The notes under the pieces: model-generated
What the model saw: only the letters and a program-made list of their open reading frames with translations
Database searches by the model: none
What the model was told of the DNA's origin: nothing
Program-made: the position numbers and the translations under genes
NCBI GenBank assembly: GCA_002420145.1
Contig: DIHL01000023.1
Coordinates: forward strand, 340,610-404,609
Origin: Bacteroidetes bacterium UBA5697
GTDB lineage: Bacteria; Bacteroidota; Bacteroidia; B-17B0; Aurantibacillaceae
DNA: 64,000 bases
Reading direction: 5' to 3'
Shown here: piece after piece, positions 44,102 through 54,000 of the stretch
How the letters are laid out: every line of letters starts with the position of its first letter
Position numbering within the stretch: position 1 is the first letter of the stretch

Positions 44102-44880
44102 TGGAAAATCATTTTAAAGAAGTAAAAGAACTATTAGATGAAAAATATTTTCAATTTAATAACATATCTTTTATCGAAACTGATCCTATTTCTATACCGC
44201 ATCAATTTTCAAAAAAAGAAGATATTGAAATAGCAGCTTTACTAGTTGCTACTATTGCATGGGGGCAAAGAATTTCCATTATTAATAATGGAAATAAGTT
44301 GATGCGATTAATGAATGATGAGCCTTATGAGTTTATTATGAATTTTTCGAAAAGAGATGCTACACGTTTTGAGAGTTTTGTTCACCGAACCTTTAATTCG
44401 GTGGACTGTGTTTTCTTTTTAAATTCTTTAAAAAATATTTATGCAAAACATGGTGGTTTAGAAGCTGCATTCTCATCTAATTTTTCTAGTAAAGAAACAG
44501 ACGTTAAAAATGCAATTACTAATTTTAGAGAATTGTTTTTAAGTATTGCACATTCATCTCGAAGTGATAAACATGTTTCTAATCCATCAGCTAAGTCAAG
44601 CGCTAAAAGGCTTTGTATGTTTTTGAGATGGATGGTTCGAAAAGATAAACATGGGGTTGATTTTGGTATTTGGAAATCTATTCATTCATCTCAACTATGT
44701 TTACCATTGGATTTACATACAGGTAACGTAAGTCGAAAACTAGGGCTATTAACCCGTACTCAAAATGATTGGCAAGCTGTTGAAGAAATAACTGCTATAT
44801 TAAGAGATTTTGACAAAAAAGACCCAATCAAATATGATTTCTCATTATTTGGATTGGGTGCTTTTGAGGGTTTTAAATAA
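44101..44880 (+). CDS. TIGR02757 family protein
   Basis: 259 residues, soluble, mostly helical. Family segments are DPISIPHQFSKKEDIEIAAL, LVATIAWGQRISIINNGNKL, NPSAKSSAKRLCMFLRWMVR, KHGVDFGIWKSIHSSQLCLP, and LDLHTGNVSRKLGLLTRTQN. This matches the uncharacterised TIGR02757 (DUF2400) family, found mainly in Bacteroidota, whose fold has been likened to helix-hairpin DNA glycosylases; the biochemical role is unknown to me. It is translationally coupled to the MFS exporter by a one-base overlap of stop and start. Confidence 0.85.
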   Translation: MENHFKEVKELLDEKYFQFNNISFIETDPISIPHQFSKKEDIEIAALLVATIAWGQRISIINNGNKLMRLMNDEPYEFIMNFSKRDATRFESFVHRTFNSVDCVFFLNSLKNIYAKHGGLEAAFSSNFSSKETDVKNAITNFRELFLSIAHSSRSDKHVSNPSAKSSAKRLCMFLRWMVRKDKHGVDFGIWKSIHSSQLCLPLDLHTGNVSRKLGLLTRTQNDWQAVEEITAILRDFDKKDPIKYDFSLFGLGAFEGFK

Positions 44881-44891
44881 ATGTTACTTTG

Positions 44892-44909
44892 TCCCGATAA
44901 TTATCGGGA
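44892..44909. repeat. Palindromic intergenic repeat TCCCGATAA-TTATCGGGA
   Basis: A perfect 18-base palindrome followed by GTAGTCGAAATGC, a sequence pattern that recurs in Bacteroidota intergenic regions. It occupies the 41-base gap between convergent genes and may act as a terminator for both. Confidence 0.7.
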
Positions 44910-44921
44910 GTAGTCGAAATG

Positions 44922-46955
44922 CTATTTCTTCTCAAAAATAATAAACTCAACTCTACGGTTTATCTCATGTTCAGGGTCAGTACATTCAACTCCTTCTAAA
45001 CATTTGTTTAAAATAAATTCTTCGCCTTTACCATTAACTTGTTCGATTTGTTTTTTAGATAATCCTTTAGATACTAAATAATCTTTTACACGTTGAGCAC
45101 GTTTTTTTGATAATGGTAAATTGTACGATTCAGCCCCTCGGCTATCAGCAAAACCATAAATAAGGATTGATAGCTCTGGATGTTTAGATAAAACATCTAG
45201 GTTTTGTTTTAAAATAGCGATAGCGTCTTCTCTGATATTTGATTTATTTAAACTAAAGTAAATGGGAGTTAAGTTTAAACCTAATGCTTCAAGTTTTGCT
45301 TTATTTAAATAAGGTAAAACTAATTTATCATCATAAGGATTTTTTCCAATTTCATCTACTGGATTAGCAACTAAAATTTCATCCTTTGGTTTTTGGTATT
45401 TAGTATTGTTGCATAATACAATAGGTTCAATACAAGTGTCGCAGCCAGCAATTACTTTCACAAAAACAGAATCACCAACTTCAGTATTTGATATGGTTTG
45501 AGAGATTTGAGACCCACTATCATTTAATTTGGTTTGATTAAATGTCCATTGATAAGCAATTGTTTTTAGTGAGTTTGGAACACTTGCTTCAAAACTCATT
45601 AAGTTAGTTGTTTTATCAGTAAATTTTGAATTTAAAGTTAACAAAGAGCTTTTTGGTTCACTACATTCTTTATTAAATTTATCTAAATAGGTGATTTTAT
45701 AAATATCCATATCTCCATAGCCACCACTTCTGTGAGATGAAAAGTAACTACTATTATTATCAGCTTCTATGAAAAAAATATCGTGTCCTGTAGAGTTAAT
45801 TGGTTGTTTTAAATTTACAGGTTGTGTCCAAGCTCCGTTTTCAAAAGTACTTTTAAAAATATCGTAATCGCCAAAGCCAGGATGCCCTTTAGATGCAAAA
45901 TATAATGTCATCCCATCATCAGATATAAATGGAGCATCTTCATCCATAATGGTATTAATAGTTGTTCCTAAATTTTCTGGCTTACCCCAATTTCCGCTAG
46001 CATCTTTTGTTGATTTGTAAATATCTAAATCACCATTTCCTCTTTCGTCTTCACTTGTAAAATAAATTATTTTTCCATCTTTACTTAGGCTCGAATGGTT
46101 TTGATAAAAATCAATATTTACATTTTTAGATAATTTTTTAGTGTTTTTTGTAGTTGATTCTTCTGATTTTACCTCATAAATTTTGTTGTCTTTAAAAATG
46201 TAAATTATTTTACCATCACGAGATGTTGAAATAATAGATACATGTTTTTTCTTAGCACTAGTTTTAAGATTATCAGATAACGTGTAGGTTTTTACTGCAG
46301 TAGGCCTGTCGTTTTCTAATTTACTCACGTACATATTTTCAAAATATTTATTGTCAATTTTACTCCTCTTTTCTTTATCAGAATCTTTTCTTCTTGAAGT
46401 GAAAATTAGTTCACTATTTGCAGTAACAGTTGGAACATACTCTGGATTTTCTGTATTTATCTTTGTTCCTAAATTTCCAACATAAATGTTTTCATCTATT
46501 AGAATTGTTTTGTTTTTATCTGCAAATACACAATCTTCTGTTCTTTTCTTTAAATCATTGATATAAAAAGTGTCTTCAGATTTATCTCTAGTAGCAATAA
46601 CATATAATTCAGAAAATATACTTTGTGCCTTAGTAAAATTTCCAGTAAAATGATAGCATCTTCCTAGTGCAAATAATAAATCTGGCAAGGTATCAGGATT
46701 GCTCTTTTTTAATGCGATTTCTAAGTGAGGAAGCGCTTCTTCATATTTATCCATATATTCAGATAAAACAAAACCTAATCCTAAATTGGCATCATAACTT
46801 TCTTTATCAAGATCATAGGCTTTTTGATAATTTTCTCGAGCTAATTGTAAATTATTTTTTTTAAAAGCAGAAGTTGCTTTTCTTAAATAAGTATCGATTT
46901 GAGAATAAGAAATGCTTAAGGAAAAAATAAAAATGAGAGTTATTAGTTTTTTCAT
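44922..46955 (-). CDS. OmpA-family protein with TPR and WD40-like (PD40) repeats, PorE-like
   Basis: 677 residues. A signal peptide (residues 1-18) is followed by TPR repeats (residues 20-130: YLRKATSAFKKNNLQLAREN, YQKAYDLDKESYDANLGLGF). A WD40-like propeller (about 160-430) follows, with PTVTANSELIFTSRRKDSDK, GKIIYFTSEDERGNGDLDIY, DGMTLYFASKGHPGFGDYDI and YFSSHRSGGYGDMDIYKI. The C-terminal OmpA domain (about 560-677) has YFSLNKSNIREDAIAILKQN, YGFADSRGAESYNLPLSKKR and NRRVEFIIFEKK. PorE of the type IX secretion system has this order plus a regulatory domain that is not evident here. It likely binds peptidoglycan and an outer membrane partner. A T9SS link is plausible but unproven, as paralogues are many. 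Confidence 0.85.
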   Translation of the reverse strand: MKKLITLIFIFSLSISYSQIDTYLRKATSAFKKNNLQLARENYQKAYDLDKESYDANLGLGFVLSEYMDKYEEALPHLEIALKKSNPDTLPDLLFALGRCYHFTGNFTKAQSIFSELYVIATRDKSEDTFYINDLKKRTEDCVFADKNKTILIDENIYVGNLGTKINTENPEYVPTVTANSELIFTSRRKDSDKEKRSKIDNKYFENMYVSKLENDRPTAVKTYTLSDNLKTSAKKKHVSIISTSRDGKIIYIFKDNKIYEVKSEESTTKNTKKLSKNVNIDFYQNHSSLSKDGKIIYFTSEDERGNGDLDIYKSTKDASGNWGKPENLGTTINTIMDEDAPFISDDGMTLYFASKGHPGFGDYDIFKSTFENGAWTQPVNLKQPINSTGHDIFFIEADNNSSYFSSHRSGGYGDMDIYKITYLDKFNKECSEPKSSLLTLNSKFTDKTTNLMSFEASVPNSLKTIAYQWTFNQTKLNDSGSQISQTISNTEVGDSVFVKVIAGCDTCIEPIVLCNNTKYQKPKDEILVANPVDEIGKNPYDDKLVLPYLNKAKLEALGLNLTPIYFSLNKSNIREDAIAILKQNLDVLSKHPELSILIYGFADSRGAESYNLPLSKKRAQRVKDYLVSKGLSKKQIEQVNGKGEEFILNKCLEGVECTDPEHEINRRVEFIIFEKK

Positions 46956-47011
46956 GAAAAATGAATTAATGCTATAAAATTAATAATATATTTAAAAGGA
47001 ATCACAACTTT

Positions 47012-48271
47012 TTAGTGTCCCATTAATGGTTTACTATCCAATGATTTTGAATCTAATGCATCTCTTAGGCCATTTCCAACAAGCATAAACGCTAGTACTA
47101 AAACCATAATTGCTAAGCCAGGAACAAAAGCTAAATAAGCAGCGTCAACTAAAACATAACCTCTGTGAGCATTAATCATTTCTCCCCATGATGGAGTTGG
47201 AGGCTGAGCTCCAATTCCTAAGAAGCTTAAACCCGCTTCTGTTAATATGGCTGATGCGAAGTTTGAAGCAGCAATTACAATAACTGGTCCCATTACATTG
47301 GGTAATATATGCTTCAAAATAATTCTCATATTTTTAAAACCCAATGCTCTCCCAGCTTCCACAAATTCTTTTTCTCTAATACTTAATATTTGTCCACGAA
47401 TTAATCGTGCTACATCTACCCACATAGTTAATCCTACTGCAATAAATACCTGAAGGATTCCTTTCCCTAAAACTAATGTAATAGCAATGACAAGCAATAA
47501 GGTTGGAATAGACCATACTACGTTTATTAACCACATTATAGCATCATCTAACCAACCTCTAAAATAACCTGCTATTGCGCCTAATAAAATCCCAATAACG
47601 ATAGAAATTAAAACTGAAATAAATCCTACTGATAAAGATATACGCGTACCAATCATTAGTCGGCTTAATAAATCTCTACCTGCTAAGTCTGTGCCTAAAA
47701 TGTATCGCCTGTCTTTAATATGCTTTTCAGTAATTGTTTTTTGTAAATCAGAAATATTTAGTTTTAATTTTTCTCCAGTGCTTAATTGGTAAAATTCAAC
47801 TTGATTTTTAAGGCTATCGTTTTTAATTGGATAATTGTTGTTTACATCATAAACAACATCTGCAATATTGTAAGATACTTTATTTCCATTGTTTGGTTCG
47901 TTGCCAGTAAATTCTTCAATAACAATATCAAAGCCTTTAAAAGAGTATGTGTAAGCTGGAATAAATGTATAATCGCTCACTTCTCCAAAAATCATTTTTT
48001 TAAACCATCCATTTTTATGACTTAGTTCATTTTTTCTGGCCAATAACATTTGCGCTTTAAAGCCAGGCTTCTTTATATGTAATTCAGGCTTTTGATCATT
48101 TGCGTATGGTGAAGAATCGGGAGTAATTAAGAAACCTAAAATTGAAATAGATGTAGCTGCTACTATTAAAAATAAACCAAACATAGCTAGTTTGTTTCGC
48201 TTGAAGCGTCGCCAAGTTTGAACAGAAAGTGATTCTGATGAATAGTTCGTATGTTTCTTTTTAAATAGCAA
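47012..48271 (-). CDS. OppC/DppC-type ABC transporter permease
   Basis: 419 residues. The N-terminus has the OppC entry segment (WRRFKRNKLAMFGLFLIV), then a long periplasmic loop of about 150 residues, then LGTDLAGRDLLSRLMIGTRI (the LGTDxxGRD permease hallmark) and the transmembrane core ending with AAILTEAGLSFLGIGAQPP-like phrase (here SAILTEAGLSFLGIGAQPPT). Family members move oligopeptides or similar solutes. No binding protein, OppB or ATPases lie nearby, so its partners are elsewhere. The start is TTG at 48271, directly after the stop of the GT2 gene; no ATG is available before the conserved RRFKRN segment. Confidence 0.9.
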   Translation of the reverse strand: MLFKKKHTNYSSESLSVQTWRRFKRNKLAMFGLFLIVAATSISILGFLITPDSSPYANDQKPELHIKKPGFKAQMLLARKNELSHKNGWFKKMIFGEVSDYTFIPAYTYSFKGFDIVIEEFTGNEPNNGNKVSYNIADVVYDVNNNYPIKNDSLKNQVEFYQLSTGEKLKLNISDLQKTITEKHIKDRRYILGTDLAGRDLLSRLMIGTRISLSVGFISVLISIVIGILLGAIAGYFRGWLDDAIMWLINVVWSIPTLLLVIAITLVLGKGILQVFIAVGLTMWVDVARLIRGQILSIREKEFVEAGRALGFKNMRIILKHILPNVMGPVIVIAASNFASAILTEAGLSFLGIGAQPPTPSWGEMINAHRGYVLVDAAYLAFVPGLAIMVLVLAFMLVGNGLRDALDSKSLDSKPLMGH

Positions 48272-49402
48272 TTAATTAATTTTTTTTCCTTTCCAATAAG
48301 GCTTTATAAATAAAGATGTTATTCCTACAATTAATGCATAGAGCCAATATATGCATTCAAAAGGAACTAGCCACCAAATATATTTAATGCGCCCTAAAAA
48401 ATCTGAAGCTAAAAATAGTAACAAAAAATCAAAAACAAACTTTGCAAGCACAAAAATCGATAAATAAGGGATAATAACTGATTTTTTAAGGATTGCGACA
48501 AACAAAGCCAAAACTAATAAATTGGCTGCCACAATCACAAAACCAGCAAATAGGTTTAAATGATTAGGATTGCTCTTTGATTTGTAAGCCCAGCGAATAC
48601 GTTGATTTAGTAATTCTTTAATGCTGTTTACAGGAGTTGTTTTCACAATTAGTTCCCTTATTAAAGCATAATGGATTGATTTTGAGCTAAGCTTTTTAAA
48701 ATCTTCCATTAAAAACACATCTTCTCCAGATGAAATAGACAGGTGCGATTGATAACCTGAAACCGCATGATATGTACTTTGTTTAAAAGCCAAGTTAGCC
48801 CCATTACATATAAATGGCTTATGAATGCCTGTAAAACCAGCTGTAAAACCAGTTAATGCTATATTTTCAACAATTTGAAAAGATGATAAAATACTAGATT
48901 GAGTCAAATAATCTATTGGCATCACAAGCATATCAGGAGAATGTGCTTTAAAGTAATTAGAGATACTAATAAGCCAATTTTGATGACGATATAACACATC
49001 TGCATCTGAAGTAATAATTATAGATCCTTTTGCTTTTTCTATTGCTTGAGATAAATTATATTTTTTTCCTTTATGTTGGGTTTGTTGTATAATTTGAAAA
49101 TCAATGCCCGATTCTACTAATGACTTATGTGCCAAAGCATAAGTATCATCTTCTGATGCATCATCTATGAGTATTAATTCATATTTATTTTTTGGAAAAT
49201 TTTGTTTACTAATTTCAAAGATGCATTCTTTGATATGGTTTGCTTCGTTACGTGCCGAAATGATAATAGAAATAAATTCAAGTTCTTGATGTTGAGTTTC
49301 TTTAATTGTTCTTTTTAATTTACCAAAGCCAATAATGGCAATGGTTATTAATAAACCATAAAGAACAATAATACACGCAAATATGTATAGCTCAATTAGC
49401 AT
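48272..49402 (-). CDS. GT2 glycosyltransferase with membrane segments
   Basis: 376 residues. An N-terminal helix (IFACIIVLYGLLITIAIIGF) is followed by a GT-A domain: FISIIISARNEANHIKECIF, YELILIDDASEDDTYALAHK, IIITSDADVLYRHQNWLI (DxD), GANLAFKQSTYHAVSGYQ, GEDVFLMEDFKKL and QRIRWAYKSK (the Q-x-x-R-W acceptor motif). Two or three C-terminal helices follow. This is the processive-type arrangement seen in chitin/hyaluronan-like and lipid-sugar transferases. The gene overlaps the upstream flippase-like gene by 11 bases and joins the next gene stop to start, indicating a three-gene operon. Confidence 0.87.
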   Translation of the reverse strand: MLIELYIFACIIVLYGLLITIAIIGFGKLKRTIKETQHQELEFISIIISARNEANHIKECIFEISKQNFPKNKYELILIDDASEDDTYALAHKSLVESGIDFQIIQQTQHKGKKYNLSQAIEKAKGSIIITSDADVLYRHQNWLISISNYFKAHSPDMLVMPIDYLTQSSILSSFQIVENIALTGFTAGFTGIHKPFICNGANLAFKQSTYHAVSGYQSHLSISSGEDVFLMEDFKKLSSKSIHYALIRELIVKTTPVNSIKELLNQRIRWAYKSKSNPNHLNLFAGFVIVAANLLVLALFVAILKKSVIIPYLSIFVLAKFVFDFLLLFLASDFLGRIKYIWWLVPFECIYWLYALIVGITSLFIKPYWKGKKIN

Positions 49403-50354
49403 TTGTGAATTTAAAATCTATTTTCTCTTTTAGAATAATGACATAACCAATAATACTAGGCACAACAACATTAATTATCCAAACAAATGTAGACGATAAG
49501 ATTACAATCACTGTATTATCTCCACTATTATTGAAAACAAACAATGCAATGGCCGCTCGTATAGCGGGCTCAATGATGCTTATCATTGGAATCAAGCTTG
49601 TTAACATAAAATAAGCAGCAATACTCATAAACACAGCCGCGACGTCGTTTTGAGGCGATAAGGCGTTGTAAATTAAATAAAATTGAGTAGTGAAAACTAA
49701 ATACCTTATAATAGAGAGAGAGACTAATTTGAAAATTAAACTACTTGAAAGTTCAATTTTATGTGATGATTCAAATTTTCGAAACCATTTTATGAACTTT
49801 AATTTTTGTTGTATATAAGAAACATTAAAAATTGCCCAACAAAAAAACAATATCATACAAAAGCCTCCAATCAAAACCCCATATATAAAAGAAGAGGACT
49901 CTGTTTTTTGAAGTTTAAATGCAATAGAGATAATGCCCACGGTCACAGTAATAAGCATTTGAAACATGCCATTTATAAAATGTAAAATTGTGATACCTGG
50001 TCTGTTTTCTTTTTTAAAGTAAAAAATTTTAGCCAAAAACTCCATGGCTCTTCCTGGAGCGAGATTACCCACACAAATTCCTGAAAATACTGATTTTAAA
50101 GCAGTTGAATAAGAAACGGATTCAATCTGACTTGTGATAGATTTCCATTTATAACTTTCGATCCCCCAGTTAATTGGCATTAAACACAAAACTAGAAACA
50201 AAATACTGTACATTTTTGGTTCACTAAACCAATACATACATTGCTCTTGTAATTCAGGAATTTGATTAAGACGACTGTATATAATCCAAAAACTTAAAAT
50301 ACCGATAAGTATTTTTATTAAAAGAGAGAATGTGTTTTTAAATTTTTTCAGCAC
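49392..50354 (-). CDS. Flippase-like (lysylphosphatidylglycerol synthase TM-like) membrane protein
   Basis: 320 residues with about eight hydrophobic helices; no soluble domain. Residues 65-100 (INWGIESYKWKSITSQIESV, SYSTALKSVFSGICVGNLAP, GRAMEFLAKIFYFKKENRPG) match the UPF0104/LPG_synthase_TM family pattern. Such proteins are often found beside glycosyltransferases and thought to flip lipid-linked sugars or act in lipid modification; direct function is not proven. It is probably coupled to the GT2 gene behind it through an 11-base overlap. The start is a GTG at 50354 in the absence of an ATG upstream. Confidence 0.78.
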   Translation of the reverse strand: MLKKFKNTFSLLIKILIGILSFWIIYSRLNQIPELQEQCMYWFSEPKMYSILFLVLCLMPINWGIESYKWKSITSQIESVSYSTALKSVFSGICVGNLAPGRAMEFLAKIFYFKKENRPGITILHFINGMFQMLITVTVGIISIAFKLQKTESSSFIYGVLIGGFCMILFFCWAIFNVSYIQQKLKFIKWFRKFESSHKIELSSSLIFKLVSLSIIRYLVFTTQFYLIYNALSPQNDVAAVFMSIAAYFMLTSLIPMISIIEPAIRAAIALFVFNNSGDNTVIVILSSTFVWIINVVVPSIIGYVIILKEKIDFKFTNAN

Positions 50355-50679
50355 AAAATAATTCGTATAAATTTAATAAAAAACATCATTTTTTTAAAAT
50401 AAATTATTTTTTGCTTTTTTTTAATTATTATTATTTTGCTTTTTGAAATCTGTAATAAGTTTGAATTATAATTAAAACTCATGTTTGACTGGGCGAAATG
50501 ATGTTATAGGTGAGTGAATGGTTTTTTATTGAAGCCTGATTTATATAAATTTGCTTGTTTGTTATTTCATTAAGATTGACTAATTATACTATTTTATAAT
50601 TTTTGGCTTAAAAATTGTTAAAAATTACCATCTGATGAAGTTAAAAAAACGAATAATTATATCTAAAAATTCAAACAAA
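50355..50679. other. Long AT-rich intergenic region
   Basis: 325 bases between divergent genes. It is extremely A/T-rich and includes T-runs near 50390-50450. I see no gene, tRNA or strong hairpin. It must hold the promoters for the flippase-like gene and the small secreted protein, but I cannot assign them with confidence. Confidence 0.6.
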
Positions 50680-51048
50680 ATGAAAAAACTCTCATTATTA
50701 TTTACTTTAATTATCTTAATGTTTTTTGTAGTTGATTTAAAGGCTCAAACAAAAGCTGGTTATTCAGCAGGACATTTAGCCGTATTAGAACCAAAGACAA
50801 GTAGTAATACTCAAAATTTTATTTTCCCTGAAATAGAAAACTACGACGGAACGTATCAGTTTATTGTTAAACAAAAAAGTAATTTTTTGTTTACAACAGA
50901 AACATTTCAAATCATTGAAAATAGCAGACAGGAAAATTCAGATGTTACAATTACATTGAATGAATTTTTGGATGTTTTTATTTTTTCAAAAAATGCAATT
51001 AAACAATCAGGATTTGTTCCGTATAAATCTTTATATATTTTAAAATAA
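50680..51048 (+). CDS. Small secreted protein upstream of the giant adhesin
   Basis: 122 residues from the ATG at 50680, which begins a standard signal peptide (MKKLSLLFTLIILMFFVVDL, cleaved near KAQ). An in-frame ATG at 50635 would put a basic stretch before it and is less likely. The mature part, about 100 residues, has no recognisable motif: it reads GYSAGHLAVLEPKTSSNTQN and later SRQENSDVTITLNEFLDVFI. It ends six bases before the 1995-residue T9SS protein, so the two are probably co-expressed and may function together. Similar short partners sit beside large Bacteroidota adhesins, but I cannot name the family. Confidence 0.6.
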   Translation: MKKLSLLFTLIILMFFVVDLKAQTKAGYSAGHLAVLEPKTSSNTQNFIFPEIENYDGTYQFIVKQKSNFLFTTETFQIIENSRQENSDVTITLNEFLDVFIFSKNAIKQSGFVPYKSLYILK

Positions 51049-51054
51049 CCTACT

Positions 51055-54000
51055 ATGATAAAGTCTATATTTTCAAAAAAATTATTAGTATTTTTTACTT
51101 TCTTATCAGTTGTTTCTTTTGCGCAGGTTCCAGGAAACGATGCTTGCGCGGGGGCTACACCTCTTATTTTAGGTAATCCTTGTGTAAATGGAACAACAGT
51201 TGGTTCAGCTGATAACATTACATCTACAGCAGGTTGTCAAAGTGGAGGAAATCAGAATAACCATAACGATGTATGGTATTCTTTTGTCTCTACCGGAACT
51301 CAGTTTACCGCCACTGTAACAACAAGTGCTCCTTTTACTGGTAACGTCGAATTTATTTTAGTTGCCGGAGCTTGTGGAACGCAAACAATTGTAAATTCAA
51401 TTTGTGGCGCTTCACCTTTAGCGGTAACTATTAACGGGTTAACTGCAGGCACAACTTATTATGCAATTATTTCAAAACAAGGAGGTGGAACTGATGGTCC
51501 TTTTACTCTTTGTAATTACGCTACAACAACGCCAACTAGTAACTGTACTTCAAATGATGATTGTGCAACTGCTCAAACAATTACATTAAATGCAGTTGAT
51601 GGAGGATCTTTATGTACAACAGGTTGTAATGTTGGTGCTGGACCAGGACTTGATTTTACTGGAAATAATTGTTATGATACTCCAAACGCTACAGTTTGGT
51701 ATAGTTTTACAACTGGCGCAACAGTGGCAACTATTAATGTTAGTTTAACAAGTACTGTGATGACTAACCCTGAATTTACGATTTTCTCAAATACATCTGG
51801 CTGTGCGGGTCCTTATACAATTTTGTCTTGTCTTGAAGGTACTGGTGGTAGCGCTGTAACAAACTCAATTGTTGTAACTCCAAATACGACTTACTATGTT
51901 ACGGTTTCAGACGCTACTGGAGATGAAGGTAATTTCAATTTGTGTATTGCACAAAATGCTGATAATAGCGCTTGTAATACCAATAATAACTTGGTAGTAT
52001 CAGCTACATCAATGGGTTCTCCATTAACAGGTCCATATAAACCAGGTGAGGTGGTAAGTTTTTGTTATACTATTACGGATTGGCAACAAATTAACTGTAA
52101 TTACTTAGGAGCTGTAGTTCCTAGTTTTGGTCCTTGTTGGGACCCTGCATCTTTTAATGCTCAAGGTATGCCCGTTAATATTACAACTCCTTTAAATGTA
52201 AATGGTGTTATTCAACCTTGCGGTGTTGGGCCTCCATGCGCATGGAGCGCATGTGTTGGAACCCCAGCTGGAGCTTGGAATTGGTTCCCTGCTGGTTCTG
52301 CTACTTATAATGTATCTGGAGGATCATTGCCGTTAGGTTCGGCCATGGGAGCAGGTTGGTATTTCTTATCTTCATACAATCCTGCTACGGGTTCTTGTAC
52401 GGGAGATCCTACTGATCCAGATAATTCTTTTGGGGATGGTAACTTTCCTGCTTGTGGAACAAATACATTTGATTATACTTTATGTTTTAATCTAATTGCT
52501 GGTTCAACAGGAAATTGCACTTCAGGCTTAACAGATTGCGGAGTTACTATAAAAACTTATGCTGATGGTGAATTTGGCGCTTGGGCTAGTGTTGGTTGTA
52601 TGGTTGATATTCCAACAGTTTCAACAGCTACTTTAGAGTGTTGTGCTCAGCCAAATATGACAAGTGCAAATACAGCAACTATTTGTAGTGGACAAACAGT
52701 TTCTATACCTTTAACTAGTGATGTAACATCTACTTATTCTTGGATTGCAGCAGCTAATGCAAATGTTACTGGAGAAAGCACAACAGCACAAAGTACTAGT
52801 ACAATTAGTAATGTTTTAACTAATACTACTACAGTTGCTCAAACTGTGATTTATACAGTTACTCCTACTTCAACAGCAAGTTGTTCGGGAATACCTCAAA
52901 CTGTTACTGTAACTATTAATCCTACGCCAACTTCAACAGCATCTACAACGGGAACTTTAACGTGTTCTTCTACAACAGTTGCATTAAATTCTACTTTAGC
53001 TGGTATGAATTATACATGGACCGCTCCTTCTGGTGGTTCTGTTGGAAGTGCAAATACACAAACAACAACAGCATCTTCTGCAGCAGGGATATATACTTTA
53101 AACATTCAGAGTGCGGCAGGTTGTACATTTTCTACTACTACCACTGTCACACAAAACACTACAACGCCTGCAGTAACGGCGTCTAATACAACTACATTAA
53201 CATGTACAACTGCCACAGCAGCCTTAACAGGAGGTCCAGCGACAGGGGTAACTTATCAATGGAGCGGAGCTGGTTTGTCAGGAAGTACAACCAATCAAAA
53301 TGCAACAGCAACAACATCAGGAACATACACGTTAGTTGTAACAAGTACGGCAAATAGTTGTACTGCATCTGCGACAGCAGTTGTATCACAAAATACTGTT
53401 GCTCCAACTGGAGTTAGTGCAGGGTCAAATCAAACATTAGGATGTGGTAGCGCGTCGGTGGTAACATTAAGTGGAAGTGCAACTACTCCTACAAATGTAA
53501 CAGCAAGCTGGACTGGACCTAGTATTTCTGGATCAACAACTAATTTTACAACAACTGCTAATGGCGCAGGAACATATACTTTAACAGCTACAAATCCTGC
53601 AAATGGTTGTACTACTACTTCTACGGTATTAGTTAATCCAAGTGCCGGTTCTCCTGCTGTAACTATGAACCCAGTAACTAATACAATTACATGTACAAAT
53701 ACTTTAGTAACAGTAAGCATTACTTCTACTGTATCTCCAGCTAGTTATACTTGGAGTGGTACAGGAATTACAAGCGGAAATGGAACAGGAACCATTACTG
53801 TTAATCAAGGAGGTACATTTAATTATACTTTAACGAATACAACTAATAGTTGTTCAGCGTCTGGAAGTACAGTTGTTGTTTCAAATACAACTGCTCCAAC
53901 AACAACTGCAAGTTCATCAGGAACCTTAACGTGTTCTTCCACAACTGTAGCTTTAAATTCTACTTTAGCTGGTATGAATTATACATGGACTGCTCCTGCT

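Noticed and set aside
53430..53720. Antisense open frame over the adhesin gene
   Set aside because: Its Val-rich translation is the complement of a Thr/Ser-rich repeat coding sequence, and it has no start context or neighbours; the same applies to 53192-53407 and 56262-56594.
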